DNA from: an uncultured Pelagibacteraceae bacterium
GTDB taxonomy: Bacteria; Pseudomonadota; Alphaproteobacteria; Pelagibacterales; Pelagibacteraceae
DNA length: 49,350 bases
Reading direction: 5' to 3'
NCBI GenBank assembly: GCA_902597895.1
Contig: CACJZM010000003.1
Span: 1 to 49,350 of the forward strand
Under the pieces are notes generated by a model. The model saw only the letters and a list, made by a program, of their open reading frames with translations, made no database searches and was not told where the DNA came from. Both the position numbers and the translations under genes were made by a program. Positions 27,506-37,124 of this stretch are shown here, one piece after another (position 1 is the first letter of the stretch; each line of letters starts with the position of its first letter).

Positions 27506-29415
27506 TTACTTTTTTTAATTACAACTTTAGAATTGAGAGTATCTAAAATTTTAGACTCTATATTGAAGGAGTCCAGACCAGCATATTTATACATTATTTC
27601 AGGTTTGTCATGATCAATAAATCTATCAGGTAAAAACATTGATCTAAATTTCAAGTTATTATCAAGTAAATTTTTTTCATTTAAAAATTGTCCTACATGA
27701 GACCCAAAACCACCAATAGAACCCTCTTCAATTGTAATTACCACTTCATGATCAGTAGCTATTTGCCAGATAAGATTTTCATCTAAAGGTTTAGCAAATC
27801 TAGCATCCACTAATGTTATATTTACTCCTTTTTTTAATAAATTTTCTCTAGCAATTAAACACTCATTCAGTCTTGCGCCAAAATTTATTATGGCCACTTT
27901 TTTTCCTTCTTTAATTAATCTTCCTTTTCCGATTTCAATTTTTTCACTTATATTAGGAAGCTCAATTCCTACTCCATTACCCCTTGGATACCTAAATGCA
28001 GATGGTCTATCATTAATATCAATTGAGGTATTAATCATTTTTACAAGTTCAGACTCATCGCTTGCTGCCATTACAACAAAATTGGGAAGAGTTGAAAGAT
28101 ATGTGATATCAAATGATCCCGCGTGAGTAGGTCCATCAGCACCAACGAGCCCTGCTCTATCAATTGCAAATCTAACTGGTAAACTTTGAATCGCAACATC
28201 ATGAACTACTTGATCATATGCTCTTTGAAGGAATGTAGAATAAATTGCAGCATAAGGTTTAAATCCCTCTGTGGCTAGCCCTGCAGCAAATGTAACTGCA
28301 TGCTGCTCTGCGATCCCAACATCAAAAGTCCTCGATGGAAATTTACTTCCGAAAATATCCATACCAGTTCCAGATGGCATAGCAGCCGTTATTCCAACTA
28401 TTTTGCTATCTTTTTCTGCGTGTTTTACCAAAGTGTTTGCAAAAACCTTGGTATATGAGGGTATATTTGATTTAGATTTTTCTTGAACCCCTGTATTAAC
28501 ATTAAATTTTGATACACCGTGATATTTATCTTCAGATTTTTCTGCAAAACTATAACCCTTTCCTTTCTCAGTTTTAATATGAATCATTATAGGACCTTCA
28601 TAATTTATTTCTTTTGCATTTTTTAATACTGAAATCAGTGCATCAATATCGTGTCCATCAATTGGACCCACATAATAAAATCCCATTGAACTAAATAATG
28701 TTCCACCAGTTACTGCTGAACGCAAAAAGTCCTCAGCTTTTCCAGCTTTTTTACTAAATCTTTTTGAAAAAGCTGAAATAATTAGTTTAATTGTTTCTCT
28801 TAAACTAAAGTAAATTTTACCTGATAAAATTTTTGCCAAATAAGCTCTCATTGCTCCTACTGGTTTGGCGATTGACATATCGTTATCATTCAAAATCACA
28901 ATAAGCTTTGTTTTGCTAGATCCAGCATTATTCATCGCCTCATATGCCATTCCTGCGCTTATTGCTCCATCACCTATTACGGCAACAACATCATCTGATT
29001 TGTTTGATAATTTATTTGCAACAGCTATACCTATTGCTGAAGATATAGAAGTTGAACTATGCGCAGCTCCAAAAGGATCATATTCACTTTCCAACCTTTT
29101 AGTAAAACCAGAAAGTCCGCTCCCTTTTCTCAATGTTCTTATTTTATCTTTTCTACCTGTTAAGATTTTATGTGGATATGATTGATGGCCTACATCCCAT
29201 ATTAATTTATCATTGGGTGTATTAAAAATATAATGAAGAACCACTGTTAGCTCTACTACACCTAGGCCCGCTCCTAAGTGGCCACCAGTTTCGGAGACTG
29301 CATCTATCATTTCTTCACGCACTTCATTTGCGAGTACTTTTAATTCGCTGTGAGATAATTTTTTAATATCACTGGGAAAATTGATACTATTTAAAATTTT
29401 ATAATTTTTATTCAT
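27502..29415 (-). CDS. dxs: 1-deoxy-D-xylulose-5-phosphate synthase
   Basis: Dxs joins pyruvate and glyceraldehyde-3-phosphate, the entry to the MEP isoprenoid pathway. The N-terminal thiamine-diphosphate domain shows [16 protein letters not shown], the [15 protein letters not shown] segment and [20 protein letters not shown] (the GDG metal motif). The central pyrimidine domain has [17 protein letters not shown] with the catalytic Glu. A transketolase C-terminal domain follows. The 637 residues are normal. It overlaps the ispA stop by 4 bases and is the last gene of xseB-ispA-dxs, a common proteobacterial trio. Confidence 0.97.
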   Translation of the reverse strand: MNKNYKILNSINFPSDIKKLSHSELKVLANEVREEMIDAVSETGGHLGAGLGVVELTVVLHYIFNTPNDKLIWDVGHQSYPHKILTGRKDKIRTLRKGSGLSGFTKRLESEYDPFGAAHSSTSISSAIGIAVANKLSNKSDDVVAVIGDGAISAGMAYEAMNNAGSSKTKLIVILNDNDMSIAKPVGAMRAYLAKILSGKIYFSLRETIKLIISAFSKRFSKKAGKAEDFLRSAVTGGTLFSSMGFYYVGPIDGHDIDALISVLKNAKEINYEGPIMIHIKTEKGKGYSFAEKSEDKYHGVSKFNVNTGVQEKSKSNIPSYTKVFANTLVKHAEKDSKIVGITAAMPSGTGMDIFGSKFPSRTFDVGIAEQHAVTFAAGLATEGFKPYAAIYSTFLQRAYDQVVHDVAIQSLPVRFAIDRAGLVGADGPTHAGSFDITYLSTLPNFVVMAASDESELVKMINTSIDINDRPSAFRYPRGNGVGIELPNISEKIEIGKGRLIKEGKKVAIINFGARLNECLIARENLLKKGVNITLVDARFAKPLDENLIWQIATDHEVVITIEEGSIGGFGSHVGQFLNEKNLLDNNLKFRSMFLPDRFIDHDKPEIMYKYAGLDSFNIESKILDTLNSKVVIKKSN

Positions 29416-30281
29416 TTAGACCTTATTAAAATATAATTAATTGTATCTTTTAAATCTTTAGTTTTATTTCCAAATTTATTTAGTTTAGAAAATATTTCAA
29501 GTTTAAGCTTATCACCATATTTAACAGTATTTTTGTAACCTAGTAAACTAATTAAAGTTGCTTTACCTTTCTTTGAATCTTTTCTTGTTTTTTTTCCAGC
29601 TCTCTTTGAGCTCCCACTATAATCAATCAAATCATCTGCTATTTGAAATAACAGGCCTATTTTTGATCCAATTGAATCAAATAAATTTATATATTTACTC
29701 TTTTTTGAAATAATTATTGGTGCAACACAGCAAAAACTGAAAAGCTTTCCAGTTTTCTTTATTTGCATATTCACAATTTTATTTAATGATTGTTTTTTAC
29801 CTTCAAATTTAAGATCAGAGTACTGTCCTCCTGCAATTCCTGAATGTCCTGAGCATTTTGTTAAAAGATTTATTAAGCTTATTTTAGTTTTATGTTCTAC
29901 CTTTAAAGAAGATTGACTTAAAATTTCAAAAGCAATGGTTAATAATGAGTTGCCAGCTAAAATTGCAGTCGCCTCACCGTATTTAACATGTGTTGATATT
30001 TTGCCTCTTCTCAATTTATCATTATCCATGCATGGAAGATCATCATGAATTAATGAGTAAGCATGAATACATTCAACTGCAGCACCAATTAGAATTAATT
30101 TATTATAATCAATGTTAAAAATTTTTCCTACATCTACTATTAATTTTGATCTAATTTTTTTACCTCCAGGAAGAAGACCATACTTCATTGGATTTAATAA
30201 TTCTGAACTTTTTTGCATTAATATAAATTTCTTTAAATATAAATTTGTATCTTTAGCAACTTTATTTAATTTTTTTTTCAT
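29412..30281 (-). CDS. ispA: Farnesyl diphosphate synthase-type prenyltransferase
   Basis: IspA makes geranyl and farnesyl diphosphate. The first Asp-rich motif with the two-residue insert typical of bacterial FPP synthase is [17 protein letters not shown]. The second motif is [21 protein letters not shown] binds the diphosphate. The 289 residues fit. It sits between xseB (20-base overlap) and dxs (4-base overlap), so the trio is tightly coupled. Its product feeds ispB, also in this window, and undecaprenyl synthesis. Confidence 0.94.
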   Translation of the reverse strand: MKKKLNKVAKDTNLYLKKFILMQKSSELLNPMKYGLLPGGKKIRSKLIVDVGKIFNIDYNKLILIGAAVECIHAYSLIHDDLPCMDNDKLRRGKISTHVKYGEATAILAGNSLLTIAFEILSQSSLKVEHKTKISLINLLTKCSGHSGIAGGQYSDLKFEGKKQSLNKIVNMQIKKTGKLFSFCCVAPIIISKKSKYINLFDSIGSKIGLLFQIADDLIDYSGSSKRAGKKTRKDSKKGKATLISLLGYKNTVKYGDKLKLEIFSKLNKFGNKTKDLKDTINYILIRSK

Positions 30282-30513
30282 TTTTGTTTTTTATATTTTC
30301 AATTTTATCCTTAGTAGATTGGGATAACTCTTTAGATAATTTCTGGAACTGATTTTCAATTATGATATTTAATTTTATTAATTTTTGATATTCTTCAAGC
30401 GAGTCTTCTAGATTTTTTTTATTTTCTAAATTCTTAATTATGTTATTTGCCAATTCCGTTAACTCATCAAGAGATTTATTTTTAATATCATCTAGCAAAT
30501 TTTTATCTTTCAT
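30262..30513 (-). CDS. xseB: Exodeoxyribonuclease VII small subunit
   Basis: XseB is the small subunit that, with XseA, degrades single-stranded DNA to short acid-insoluble pieces. The 83-residue product is nearly all helical. It fits the family pattern SLDELTELANNIIKNLENKK followed by LEDSLEEYQKLIKL, and is found in its usual place before ispA. The ATG at 30513 (MKDKNLLDDI) was preferred to one at 30552, which adds 13 residues and would overlap the start of the divergent tsaC gene. The large subunit gene is not in the window. Confidence 0.87.
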   Translation of the reverse strand: MKDKNLLDDIKNKSLDELTELANNIIKNLENKKNLEDSLEEYQKLIKLNIIIENQFQKLSKELSQSTKDKIENIKNKNEKKIK

Positions 30514-30533
30514 ATAAAACTTGTTAATATTAC

Positions 30534-31466
30534 ATGAAAAAAGATCTTTCAAATATTAAAAAAGCAAAATACTTACTAGATAAAAATCATTGTGTAGCAA
30601 TACCTACAGAAACTGTGTATGGACTTGCGGCAAATGCATATTCTGACACAGCAATATTAAAAATTTTTAAATTAAAGAAAAGACCTAAATCTAATCCATT
30701 AATAGTACATTATTGTAAGGCTGAGGATATAAAAAATGACTGTGAATTAAATAGCAGCTTTATAAAGCTATACAATAAATTTTGTCCTGGGCCTTTAACT
30801 TTTATTTTAAAATTAAAAAAAAATAGCAAAATTTCAAAATATGTTACAAATGGGAAAAAAACTTTAGCTGTTAGATTCCCAAAAAATTTAAAAACTGAAA
30901 AGTTGCTTAAATCTTTAAATTATCCTTTAGCAGCACCTAGTGCGAACATTTATACTCAGATAAGTCCGGTATCTAAAAAAGATGTAAAGGATGAGTTTGG
31001 AAAAAAAATAAAATTTATTTTAGATGGTGGTTCATCTAGAGTTGGATTGGAATCCACTATAATCAACTTGGTCAACAAAGCTGAAATTCTTAGATTAGGA
31101 GGTATAGAAATTAATAAAATTAGTAAAGTTTTAAAAAAAAAATTAAAATACAATCGCTCAAAAAATAAAATTCAGGTACCTGGTCAATCAAATTTTCATT
31201 ATTCTCCAGGTATTCCAATTAGACTGAATGCAAAGAAACAATTTTCAGATGAGGCATTTATATTAATCCAAAAAAGAAAGAGATTTGATAAGAACTATTT
31301 TTACTTAACAAAAAATAAAAATTTGAAAGAGGCAGGTAAAAATTTGTATAATACATTAAGAAAAATAAAAAACTTAAAGTTTAAAAAAATTGCAATCGAA
31401 AAAATTCCTAATATTGGAATGGGACTGGCAATAAATGATAGATTAAAAAGAGCATCTAAAAGATAA
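30534..31466 (+). CDS. Threonylcarbamoyl-AMP synthase (Sua5/YrdC/YwlC)
   Basis: This enzyme makes threonylcarbamoyl-AMP for t6A37 modification of ANN-decoding tRNAs. The YrdC domain begins with VAIPTETVYGLAANA and shows KKRPKSNPLIVH (substrate Lys/Arg) and PLAAPSANI. The 310 residues include the extra C-terminal Sua5 domain after a linker with HYSPGIP, so it is the long (Sua5) form rather than TsaC proper. It starts only 20 bases from xseB on the other strand and is followed after 3 bases by an ABC transporter gene. Confidence 0.93.
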   Translation: MKKDLSNIKKAKYLLDKNHCVAIPTETVYGLAANAYSDTAILKIFKLKKRPKSNPLIVHYCKAEDIKNDCELNSSFIKLYNKFCPGPLTFILKLKKNSKISKYVTNGKKTLAVRFPKNLKTEKLLKSLNYPLAAPSANIYTQISPVSKKDVKDEFGKKIKFILDGGSSRVGLESTIINLVNKAEILRLGGIEINKISKVLKKKLKYNRSKNKIQVPGQSNFHYSPGIPIRLNAKKQFSDEAFILIQKRKRFDKNYFYLTKNKNLKEAGKNLYNTLRKIKNLKFKKIAIEKIPNIGMGLAINDRLKRASKR

Positions 31467-31469
31467 ATT

Positions 31470-32207
31470 ATGCAAAATTTAATTATTGTTGAAAATTTAT
31501 CTAAAAATTATCAAAAAAAAGAGGCCGTTAAAAATATAAATTTTACAATAAATGAAAATGAGATTTTAGGTTTATTGGGTCCAAATGGCTGTGGTAAAAC
31601 CACTACTATTGCAATGATGTTGGGATTGTTAAAACCTTCAAGTGGAAATGTTAAGATTCACGGGTTAGATATTGAAAAAAATCGAATTTCTTTGTTACAT
31701 AAAATGAATTTTATCTCACCTTACATTGAACTCCCAAAAAAATTAACAGTAATGGAAAATTTAATTGTTTACGGAAATCTTTATAATGTAAAAAAATTAA
31801 ATGAACGAATAGAATATTTGTCTCATAAATTAAGATTAAATGAATTTATCAATAATCAAACTGGAGAACTTTCGTCTGGACAAAAAAATAGAGTAAGTTT
31901 AGCAAAAGCGTTAATTAATGAACCTTCTGTTTTATTATTAGATGAACCTACCGCATCTTTAGATCCTGAGACCGGAGATTTTGTAAGAAAATTTATTGAA
32001 AATATTTCAAAAGAGAAAAAAATGTCAATTTTATTAGCCTCTCATAATATGGATGAGGTTAAACGTTTGTGTAAAAATGTTTTAATGATGAACAATGGAG
32101 TAATAATTGATAAAGGCACACCAGATGATCTAATTGCAAAACACGGTAAAAAAAATCTAGAAGAGGTATTTTTAAAACTAAATAGGAAAGAAAATGAGTT
32201 ACAATAG
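31470..32207 (+). CDS. ABC transporter ATP-binding protein (ABC-2 exporter type)
   Basis: Walker A reads GLLGPNGCGKTTT at about 34-46, the signature is LSSGQKNRVSLAKAL, and Walker B is LLLDEPTASLDPETG with the switch His in SHNMDEV. The closest pattern is the CcmA/NodI/DrrA group of exporters, but the cargo cannot be read. It directly follows the Sua5 gene and overlaps the permease gene by 14 bases, so the two subunits are coupled. The final residues (LEEVFLKL) are typical of this group. Confidence 0.92.
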   Translation: MQNLIIVENLSKNYQKKEAVKNINFTINENEILGLLGPNGCGKTTTIAMMLGLLKPSSGNVKIHGLDIEKNRISLLHKMNFISPYIELPKKLTVMENLIVYGNLYNVKKLNERIEYLSHKLRLNEFINNQTGELSSGQKNRVSLAKALINEPSVLLLDEPTASLDPETGDFVRKFIENISKEKKMSILLASHNMDEVKRLCKNVLMMNNGVIIDKGTPDDLIAKHGKKNLEEVFLKLNRKENELQ

Positions 32208-32985
32208 AATATTTGGATTATTTTTAAGGCATTATTTTTTAATAAAAGGATCTTTGCCTAGAATACTTGATTTAATTTATTGGCCCACAATACAAATTAT
32301 ATTATGGGGTTTTATTTCAAAATTTTTTACAACATATAGTGATTATTATAATAATACAGTTGGCGTAATCCTAACTTGTGCGATACTTTATGATTTTTTA
32401 TTTAGATCTAGTATTAGCTTTAATATGCTGTTTCTGGAGGAAATTTGGAGTAGAAATTTTACCAATCTATTTATTGCACCGATGCGAATTAGTGAAATTA
32501 TTACTGCTTTAGTGGGTACAGCATTACTTCGAACTTTAATCGGTTTAGTGCCAGCGATTTTAATTACAACTCCTTTATTTGGTATATCTATTTTAAATTT
32601 GGGTATTCCATTATTTTTTTTGTTCCTAAGTTTATATATTTTTGGTATCACACTTGGACTATTTGTTTCATCTGGATTGTTAAGGTATGGACCATCGTTT
32701 GAAAATATTGCTTGGTCCTCATTATTTCTACTTGCACCTCTAGGCTGTATTTACTATCCAATTGAGATATTACCAGAATTTTTTCAAAATGTTGCAAGAG
32801 GATTACCATTGGTTTATATTTTTGAAGAAGCCAGATCAATTCTAGTAAATAAAGTTGTAAATTATTCAAATATTAAAGACGCATTTGTTTTGAATGCAAT
32901 TTATTTATTTATTGGAATATCATTATTTTATTACTCTTTCAGTCAAGCAAGAAAAAAAGGTTCATTAATTAACATAGGAGAATAA
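32194..32985 (+). CDS. ABC-2 type transporter permease
   Basis: The 263-residue protein has six hydrophobic helices in the ABC-2 (NodJ/DrrB-like) arrangement. LEEIWSRNFTNLFIAPMRISEI forms the coupling-helix region, and APLGCIYYPIEILPEFFQNVARGLPL before the last helices is a family hallmark. It begins inside the ATP-binding gene at an ATG preceded by AGGAAAG. The substrate is unknown; a lipid, polysaccharide or small hydrophobic compound is possible. The stop codon ends two bases before the 3' end of the opposite-strand tRNA-Arg. Confidence 0.9.
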   Translation: MSYNRIFGLFLRHYFLIKGSLPRILDLIYWPTIQIILWGFISKFFTTYSDYYNNTVGVILTCAILYDFLFRSSISFNMLFLEEIWSRNFTNLFIAPMRISEIITALVGTALLRTLIGLVPAILITTPLFGISILNLGIPLFFLFLSLYIFGITLGLFVSSGLLRYGPSFENIAWSSLFLLAPLGCIYYPIEILPEFFQNVARGLPLVYIFEEARSILVNKVVNYSNIKDAFVLNAIYLFIGISLFYYSFSQARKKGSLINIGE

Positions 32986-32987
32986 TT

Positions 32988-33064
32988 TGGTGCGCCCGCA
33001 AGGAGTCGAACCCTGAACCTCCAGAGCCGAAATCTGGCGCTCTATCCAGTTGAGCTACGAACGC
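32988..33064 (-). tRNA. tRNA-Arg(UCG)
   Basis: A 77-base tRNA on the minus strand. Acceptor strands GCGTTCG and CGGGCGC pair with two G-U pairs, followed by an encoded ACCA. The D-arm is GCTC/GAGC. The anticodon stem-loop is CCAGA-TTTCGGC-TCTGG, giving anticodon UCG, and the T-loop is TTCGACT. Its 3' end lies two bases from the stop of the permease gene, so any terminator must be inside coding sequence. Confidence 0.96.
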
Positions 33065-33087
33065 ATATAGTATTAATATTATAAATT

Positions 33088-34062
33088 ATGAAAAATACCA
33101 TAAAATTAATTGTTAATATAAATGATAAAAATCAAAGAATAGATGTTTTTTTAAATAAAAAAAATCAGCAGATTAGTCGTTCAAGAATTAAAAACCTTAT
33201 TTTAAAAAAAAAATTAAAAGTTAATAATAAAGTAATTTTAAATCCTTCAAAAAAAATTTTGTTTGGGGATAAAATAGAATTAAATATTCCAGAACCAGTA
33301 AAGGCTTCATTAAAACCATATAATTTTAAATTAAAAATTATATATCAAGACAACAGCTTATTAGTAATAGATAAACCAGCTGGAATTTCAGTTCATCCAG
33401 GGCCAGGAAACTATGATAATACAATTGTCAATGCATTAATGAATTACAAAGTTGGTAAACTATCGAATATTGGAGATGAATTAAGACCTGGAATAGTACA
33501 TAGAATTGATAAAGATACCTCAGGGTTAATTGTAGTTGCTAAAGATAATCAGACACATGAACATTTATCAAAACAATTTAGTAACCATACTATTCAAAGA
33601 ATTTATAAAACATTGATCTGGGGTAAGTTAAGGCCTCAAACGGGTAAGATTAAAACACTTATAACAAGAAGTAAAAAAAATAGACAACTTATGGAAGTTG
33701 GTTTTTCTAAGGGTAAATTAGCAATTACAAACTATAAGTCATTGGAGATATTTGAAAATAAAAATGTACCAACGTTAAGTTATGTTGAATGTAAATTAGA
33801 GACTGGAAGAACTCATCAAATAAGAGTTCATATGAGTCATAAAGGTAACAATATCGTAGGTGATAAAAAATATAGAAAAAAATTTAAAAAGTTAAAAAAT
33901 ATTAATGCCGAAATTGAAAAGGATTTATTGGGATTGAACAGACAGTTTTTACATGCTGAAATTTTAGGTTTTATTCATCCTAAAACTGAAAAAGTTCTAA
34001 AATTTTCCTCAGATTTGCCCAATGAACTCAAAAAATTGTTAAAAAAGTTAAGAAATACATAA
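33088..34062 (+). CDS. rluD: Ribosomal large subunit pseudouridine synthase, RluD-type
   Basis: An N-terminal S4 RNA-binding domain (RIDVFLNKKNQQISRSRIKNLI) is followed by the RluA/RluD catalytic domain. The active-site Asp is in GIVHRIDKDTSGLIVVAK, and LETGRTHQIRVHMSH is the second motif. The 324 residues fit RluD, which modifies helix 69 of 23S rRNA; RluC would be the alternative. It precedes rpoH by 46 bases, an arrangement found in other alphaproteobacteria. Confidence 0.92.
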   Translation: MKNTIKLIVNINDKNQRIDVFLNKKNQQISRSRIKNLILKKKLKVNNKVILNPSKKILFGDKIELNIPEPVKASLKPYNFKLKIIYQDNSLLVIDKPAGISVHPGPGNYDNTIVNALMNYKVGKLSNIGDELRPGIVHRIDKDTSGLIVVAKDNQTHEHLSKQFSNHTIQRIYKTLIWGKLRPQTGKIKTLITRSKKNRQLMEVGFSKGKLAITNYKSLEIFENKNVPTLSYVECKLETGRTHQIRVHMSHKGNNIVGDKKYRKKFKKLKNINAEIEKDLLGLNRQFLHAEILGFIHPKTEKVLKFSSDLPNELKKLLKKLRNT

Positions 34063-34108
34063 TAAGAAAAAGATTGTAAAAAAAATAATATTTATTAAAT
34101 AACCCATT

Positions 34109-35002
34109 ATGAATTCTAAAAAAAGCTATAACTTGCCATCAATTTCAAGCGAAGGTGGTTTAGGCGCTTATTTAGCGCAAATTAAAAAATTTCCAATGTT
34201 GGATGCCGAGGAAGAATATATGTTAGCTAAAAATTGGAAAGAAACAGGAAATTTAAAATCTGCGGAAAAATTAGTTACTAGTCACTTAAGATTAGTAGCA
34301 AAAATTGCTATGGGTTATAAAGGTTATGGTTTGCCTGTTAATGAAATGATTTCAGAGGGAAATATAGGTCTTATGCAAGCAGTAAAGAAATTTGAACCTG
34401 AAAAAGGTTTTAGGTTAGCTACATATGCAATGTGGTGGATAAAAGCTTCAATTCAAGAATATATACTTAGGTCATGGAGTTTAGTAAAAATAGGAACAAC
34501 TACAGCACAAAAAAAATTATTTTTTAATCTAAAAAAAATTAAAAACCAAATTGCTCCTAGATCTGAAGGTGAATTAAGAAATGAGCACGTAAGTGAAATT
34601 GCGAGAAAGCTTGATGTCACTGAAAATGAAGTTGTTTCAATGAATAGGAGACTTGCGGGAAAAGAGCAATCATTAAATGCACCGATTGGGGAAGATGGAG
34701 ATCAATGGCAAGACTGGGTAGTAGATCAAGATATGGATCAGGAATTGAAATTTGCACAACAAGAGGAAATGGATCAAAGAAAAGATCTACTGAAAGATTC
34801 TATTAAAGTTTTAAACGAAAGAGAAAAAGAAATTCTTTACTCAAGAAGATTAACTGATGAACCTTTGACACTAGAAGATTTAAGTAAAAAATATAAAATC
34901 AGTAGAGAAAGAATAAGACAGATAGAAAACAAAGCTTTTGAAAAATTACAAAAGCATATGCTTAATTTAGCAAAATCTAAAAATTTATTGCCAGCAACTT
35001 AG
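34109..35002 (+). CDS. rpoH: Heat-shock sigma factor (sigma-32)
   Basis: RpoH directs RNA polymerase to heat-shock promoters. Region 2 is evident ([39 protein letters not shown]). The RpoH box ([14 protein letters not shown]) between regions 2 and 3 is diagnostic against RpoD. Region 4 has the helix-turn-helix [21 protein letters not shown]. Region 1.1 is absent. The 297 residues are standard. FtsH, the protease that turns over RpoH in other bacteria, is also encoded in this window. The stop shares bases with the purA stop (TTAG). Confidence 0.96.
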   Translation: MNSKKSYNLPSISSEGGLGAYLAQIKKFPMLDAEEEYMLAKNWKETGNLKSAEKLVTSHLRLVAKIAMGYKGYGLPVNEMISEGNIGLMQAVKKFEPEKGFRLATYAMWWIKASIQEYILRSWSLVKIGTTTAQKKLFFNLKKIKNQIAPRSEGELRNEHVSEIARKLDVTENEVVSMNRRLAGKEQSLNAPIGEDGDQWQDWVVDQDMDQELKFAQQEEMDQRKDLLKDSIKVLNEREKEILYSRRLTDEPLTLEDLSKKYKISRERIRQIENKAFEKLQKHMLNLAKSKNLLPAT

Positions 35003-36291
35003 ATTTTAAAAGGATCTTCAATTAAGATTGTATCATTTCTTTCAGGACTAGTAGATATACTTGATATTTTTGTTTCAATAAATTTTTCTAAATCGAGAAT
35101 ATAATTTTTAGCTTTTTGAGGAAGATCATTAATATCTTTGATTCCTTTTGTAGATGATTTCCAGCCTTCAAAAGATTTATAAACTGGTTTAACTTTTAAT
35201 TGATCATCAACAGCTGCTGGCAAATAGTCAATTTTTTTGCCATTCAATTCATAAGCAATACATATCTTAATTTCATCAAGCTCATCTAAAACATCTAACT
35301 TAGTTAAAGCAATACCATTTATTCCAGAAATTTTAATTGTTTGTCTAACCAGCACACCATCAAACCATCCACATCTTCTTTTTCTACTGGTAACAGTTCC
35401 AAACTCTTTTCCTCTTAATCCTAATTTTTCTCCAATTTTATCTGTAAGTTCTGTTGGAAAGGGACCCTCTCCAACTCTAGTTGTGTAAGCTTTTGTAATA
35501 CCCAAAACATAGTTTATAGAATTGGGTCCACATCCAGATCCAGTCGCAGCTGATGACGCTACTGTATTTGATGATGTAACAAAAGGATAAGTTCCATGAT
35601 CTACATCTAACAAAATACCCTGCGCACCTTCAAATAATATTTTTTTTCTTTTTTGACTAAACTCATTAATTCTTTTCCAAACTGGTTGGGAATACCTTAA
35701 AATTTTTGGAGCTATTTTGAGTAAATCTTTTTTTAATTTATCTTTTTGAAAAAGATCTTTGCCAAGACCTTTTCTAATTGCATTATGATGCATCAATACA
35801 GTTTCTAATCTTTGGTCTAAATTTTTTTCTGATATTAAATCCATTACTCTTATTGATCGCCTACCCACTTTATCTTCATAAGCTGGGCCGATTCCTCTTC
35901 TTGTAGTTCCAATTTTTGATTTTCCAGCAGTGTCTTCTCTTATTTCATCCATCTCTCTATGAAATGGTAAAATTAAATTTGCTGCTTCAGAAATTATTAA
36001 ATTTTTTTCTGATATCTCCACACCTTTAGATTTAATTTCTTCAATTTCCTCCAGTAAAGCCCAAGGATCTATAACTACTCCGTTTCCAATGATTGATATT
36101 TTATTTTTTCTTACAATTCCTGATGGTAGTAATCTCAACTTATAAGTAATACCATCTATAACTAAAGTGTGACCCGCGTTGTGACCGCCCTGAAATCTAA
36201 CAACTACATCTGCTTCACTTGATAACCAATCGACAATCTTCCCTTTACCTTCGTCTCCCCATTGCGATCCGACAACAACTACATTTTTCAT
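34999..36291 (-). CDS. purA: Adenylosuccinate synthetase
   Basis: PurA joins IMP and aspartate with GTP to give adenylosuccinate, the branch step to AMP. The N-terminal [16 protein letters not shown] carries the catalytic Asp and the P-loop-like GTP site, and NAGHT has the catalytic His. [14 protein letters not shown] and [16 protein letters not shown] bind substrate. The 430 residues are normal. Its ATG follows closely after the thiD stop (4-base overlap). It is the last gene of the long minus-strand series. Confidence 0.97.
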   Translation of the reverse strand: MKNVVVVGSQWGDEGKGKIVDWLSSEADVVVRFQGGHNAGHTLVIDGITYKLRLLPSGIVRKNKISIIGNGVVIDPWALLEEIEEIKSKGVEISEKNLIISEAANLILPFHREMDEIREDTAGKSKIGTTRRGIGPAYEDKVGRRSIRVMDLISEKNLDQRLETVLMHHNAIRKGLGKDLFQKDKLKKDLLKIAPKILRYSQPVWKRINEFSQKRKKILFEGAQGILLDVDHGTYPFVTSSNTVASSAATGSGCGPNSINYVLGITKAYTTRVGEGPFPTELTDKIGEKLGLRGKEFGTVTSRKRRCGWFDGVLVRQTIKISGINGIALTKLDVLDELDEIKICIAYELNGKKIDYLPAAVDDQLKVKPVYKSFEGWKSSTKGIKDINDLPQKAKNYILDLEKFIETKISSISTSPERNDTILIEDPFKI

Positions 36292-37124
36292 CTAAATTTT
36301 TTATTTACATTCAATAAACTAATATGGTTTATTGGGCCATGACCCTCCCCATATTTAGGCCCTGCTCCTATTGAATGGTTAACATAATTAATTGCCATAC
36401 TACAAGATTTCTTTAATGTTTTTCCACACGAAAAATAGGTTGCTATTGCACTTGATAGTGTACAGCCAGTACCATGAGTATTTTTAGTTCTAATTTTTTT
36501 ACTTTTAAATATTTTGATTTCTTCTTTATTTAGATAAATGTCAAATACCTGTTTTGAATTTAAATGACCTCCTTTAATCAAAACATTTTTAGCACCTTTT
36601 TTGAGTAATTTATTCCCCGCAGTTATCATATCATCGATTGATTTAATTTTTACTTTACTTAAAATTTCAGCTTCAGGGATATTTGGTGTAATTAAAGAAA
36701 CTTTTTTCATTAATTTTGATCTTATTAATCCAATAGATTTATTATCTATTAATTTTTTACCACCTTTTGCGACCATAACTGGATCAAGTATAATTTTTTT
36801 AATTTTAATTTTAATTAATGAATTTAAAACTACATTAATAACCTTTGATGAATGTAACATTCCAATTTTAATAGCATCTGGTTTAATATCTTTTGAGGTG
36901 AATTCTATTTGGTTTTTTATTTCATTTAATGGCACCTTAGATATTGACAGAACCCCAGTGGTATTTTGCGATGTAATTGCTGTTATTGCTGTCATAGCAT
37001 ATGAACCTAAACTTGTGACTGTTTTTATATCTGCTTGGATACCCGCTCCACCAGAAGAGTCTGAACCAGCTATGATTAATATTTTAGATTTAAGTTTCAA
37101 ATTAATTAATTGATTTTTTAACAA
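36288..37124 (-). CDS. thiD: Hydroxymethylpyrimidine (phosphate) kinase
   Basis: ThiD phosphorylates HMP and HMP-P for thiamine synthesis. The ribokinase-like fold shows [18 protein letters not shown] at the N-terminus, [10 protein letters not shown], and the anion-hole motif [14 protein letters not shown] with the catalytic Asp replaced-in-family pattern GTGC. The start is uncertain: TTG at 37124 overlaps glmM by 23 bases, while a TTG at 37100 gives [12 protein letters not shown] with no overlap and looks equally good. SAR11 cells studied so far lack thiC and import the pyrimidine precursor, so a salvage role would fit; the rest of the pathway is not in the window. Confidence 0.93.
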   Translation of the reverse strand: MLKNQLINLKLKSKILIIAGSDSSGGAGIQADIKTVTSLGSYAMTAITAITSQNTTGVLSISKVPLNEIKNQIEFTSKDIKPDAIKIGMLHSSKVINVVLNSLIKIKIKKIILDPVMVAKGGKKLIDNKSIGLIRSKLMKKVSLITPNIPEAEILSKVKIKSIDDMITAGNKLLKKGAKNVLIKGGHLNSKQVFDIYLNKEEIKIFKSKKIRTKNTHGTGCTLSSAIATYFSCGKTLKKSCSMAINYVNHSIGAGPKYGEGHGPINHISLLNVNKKFR

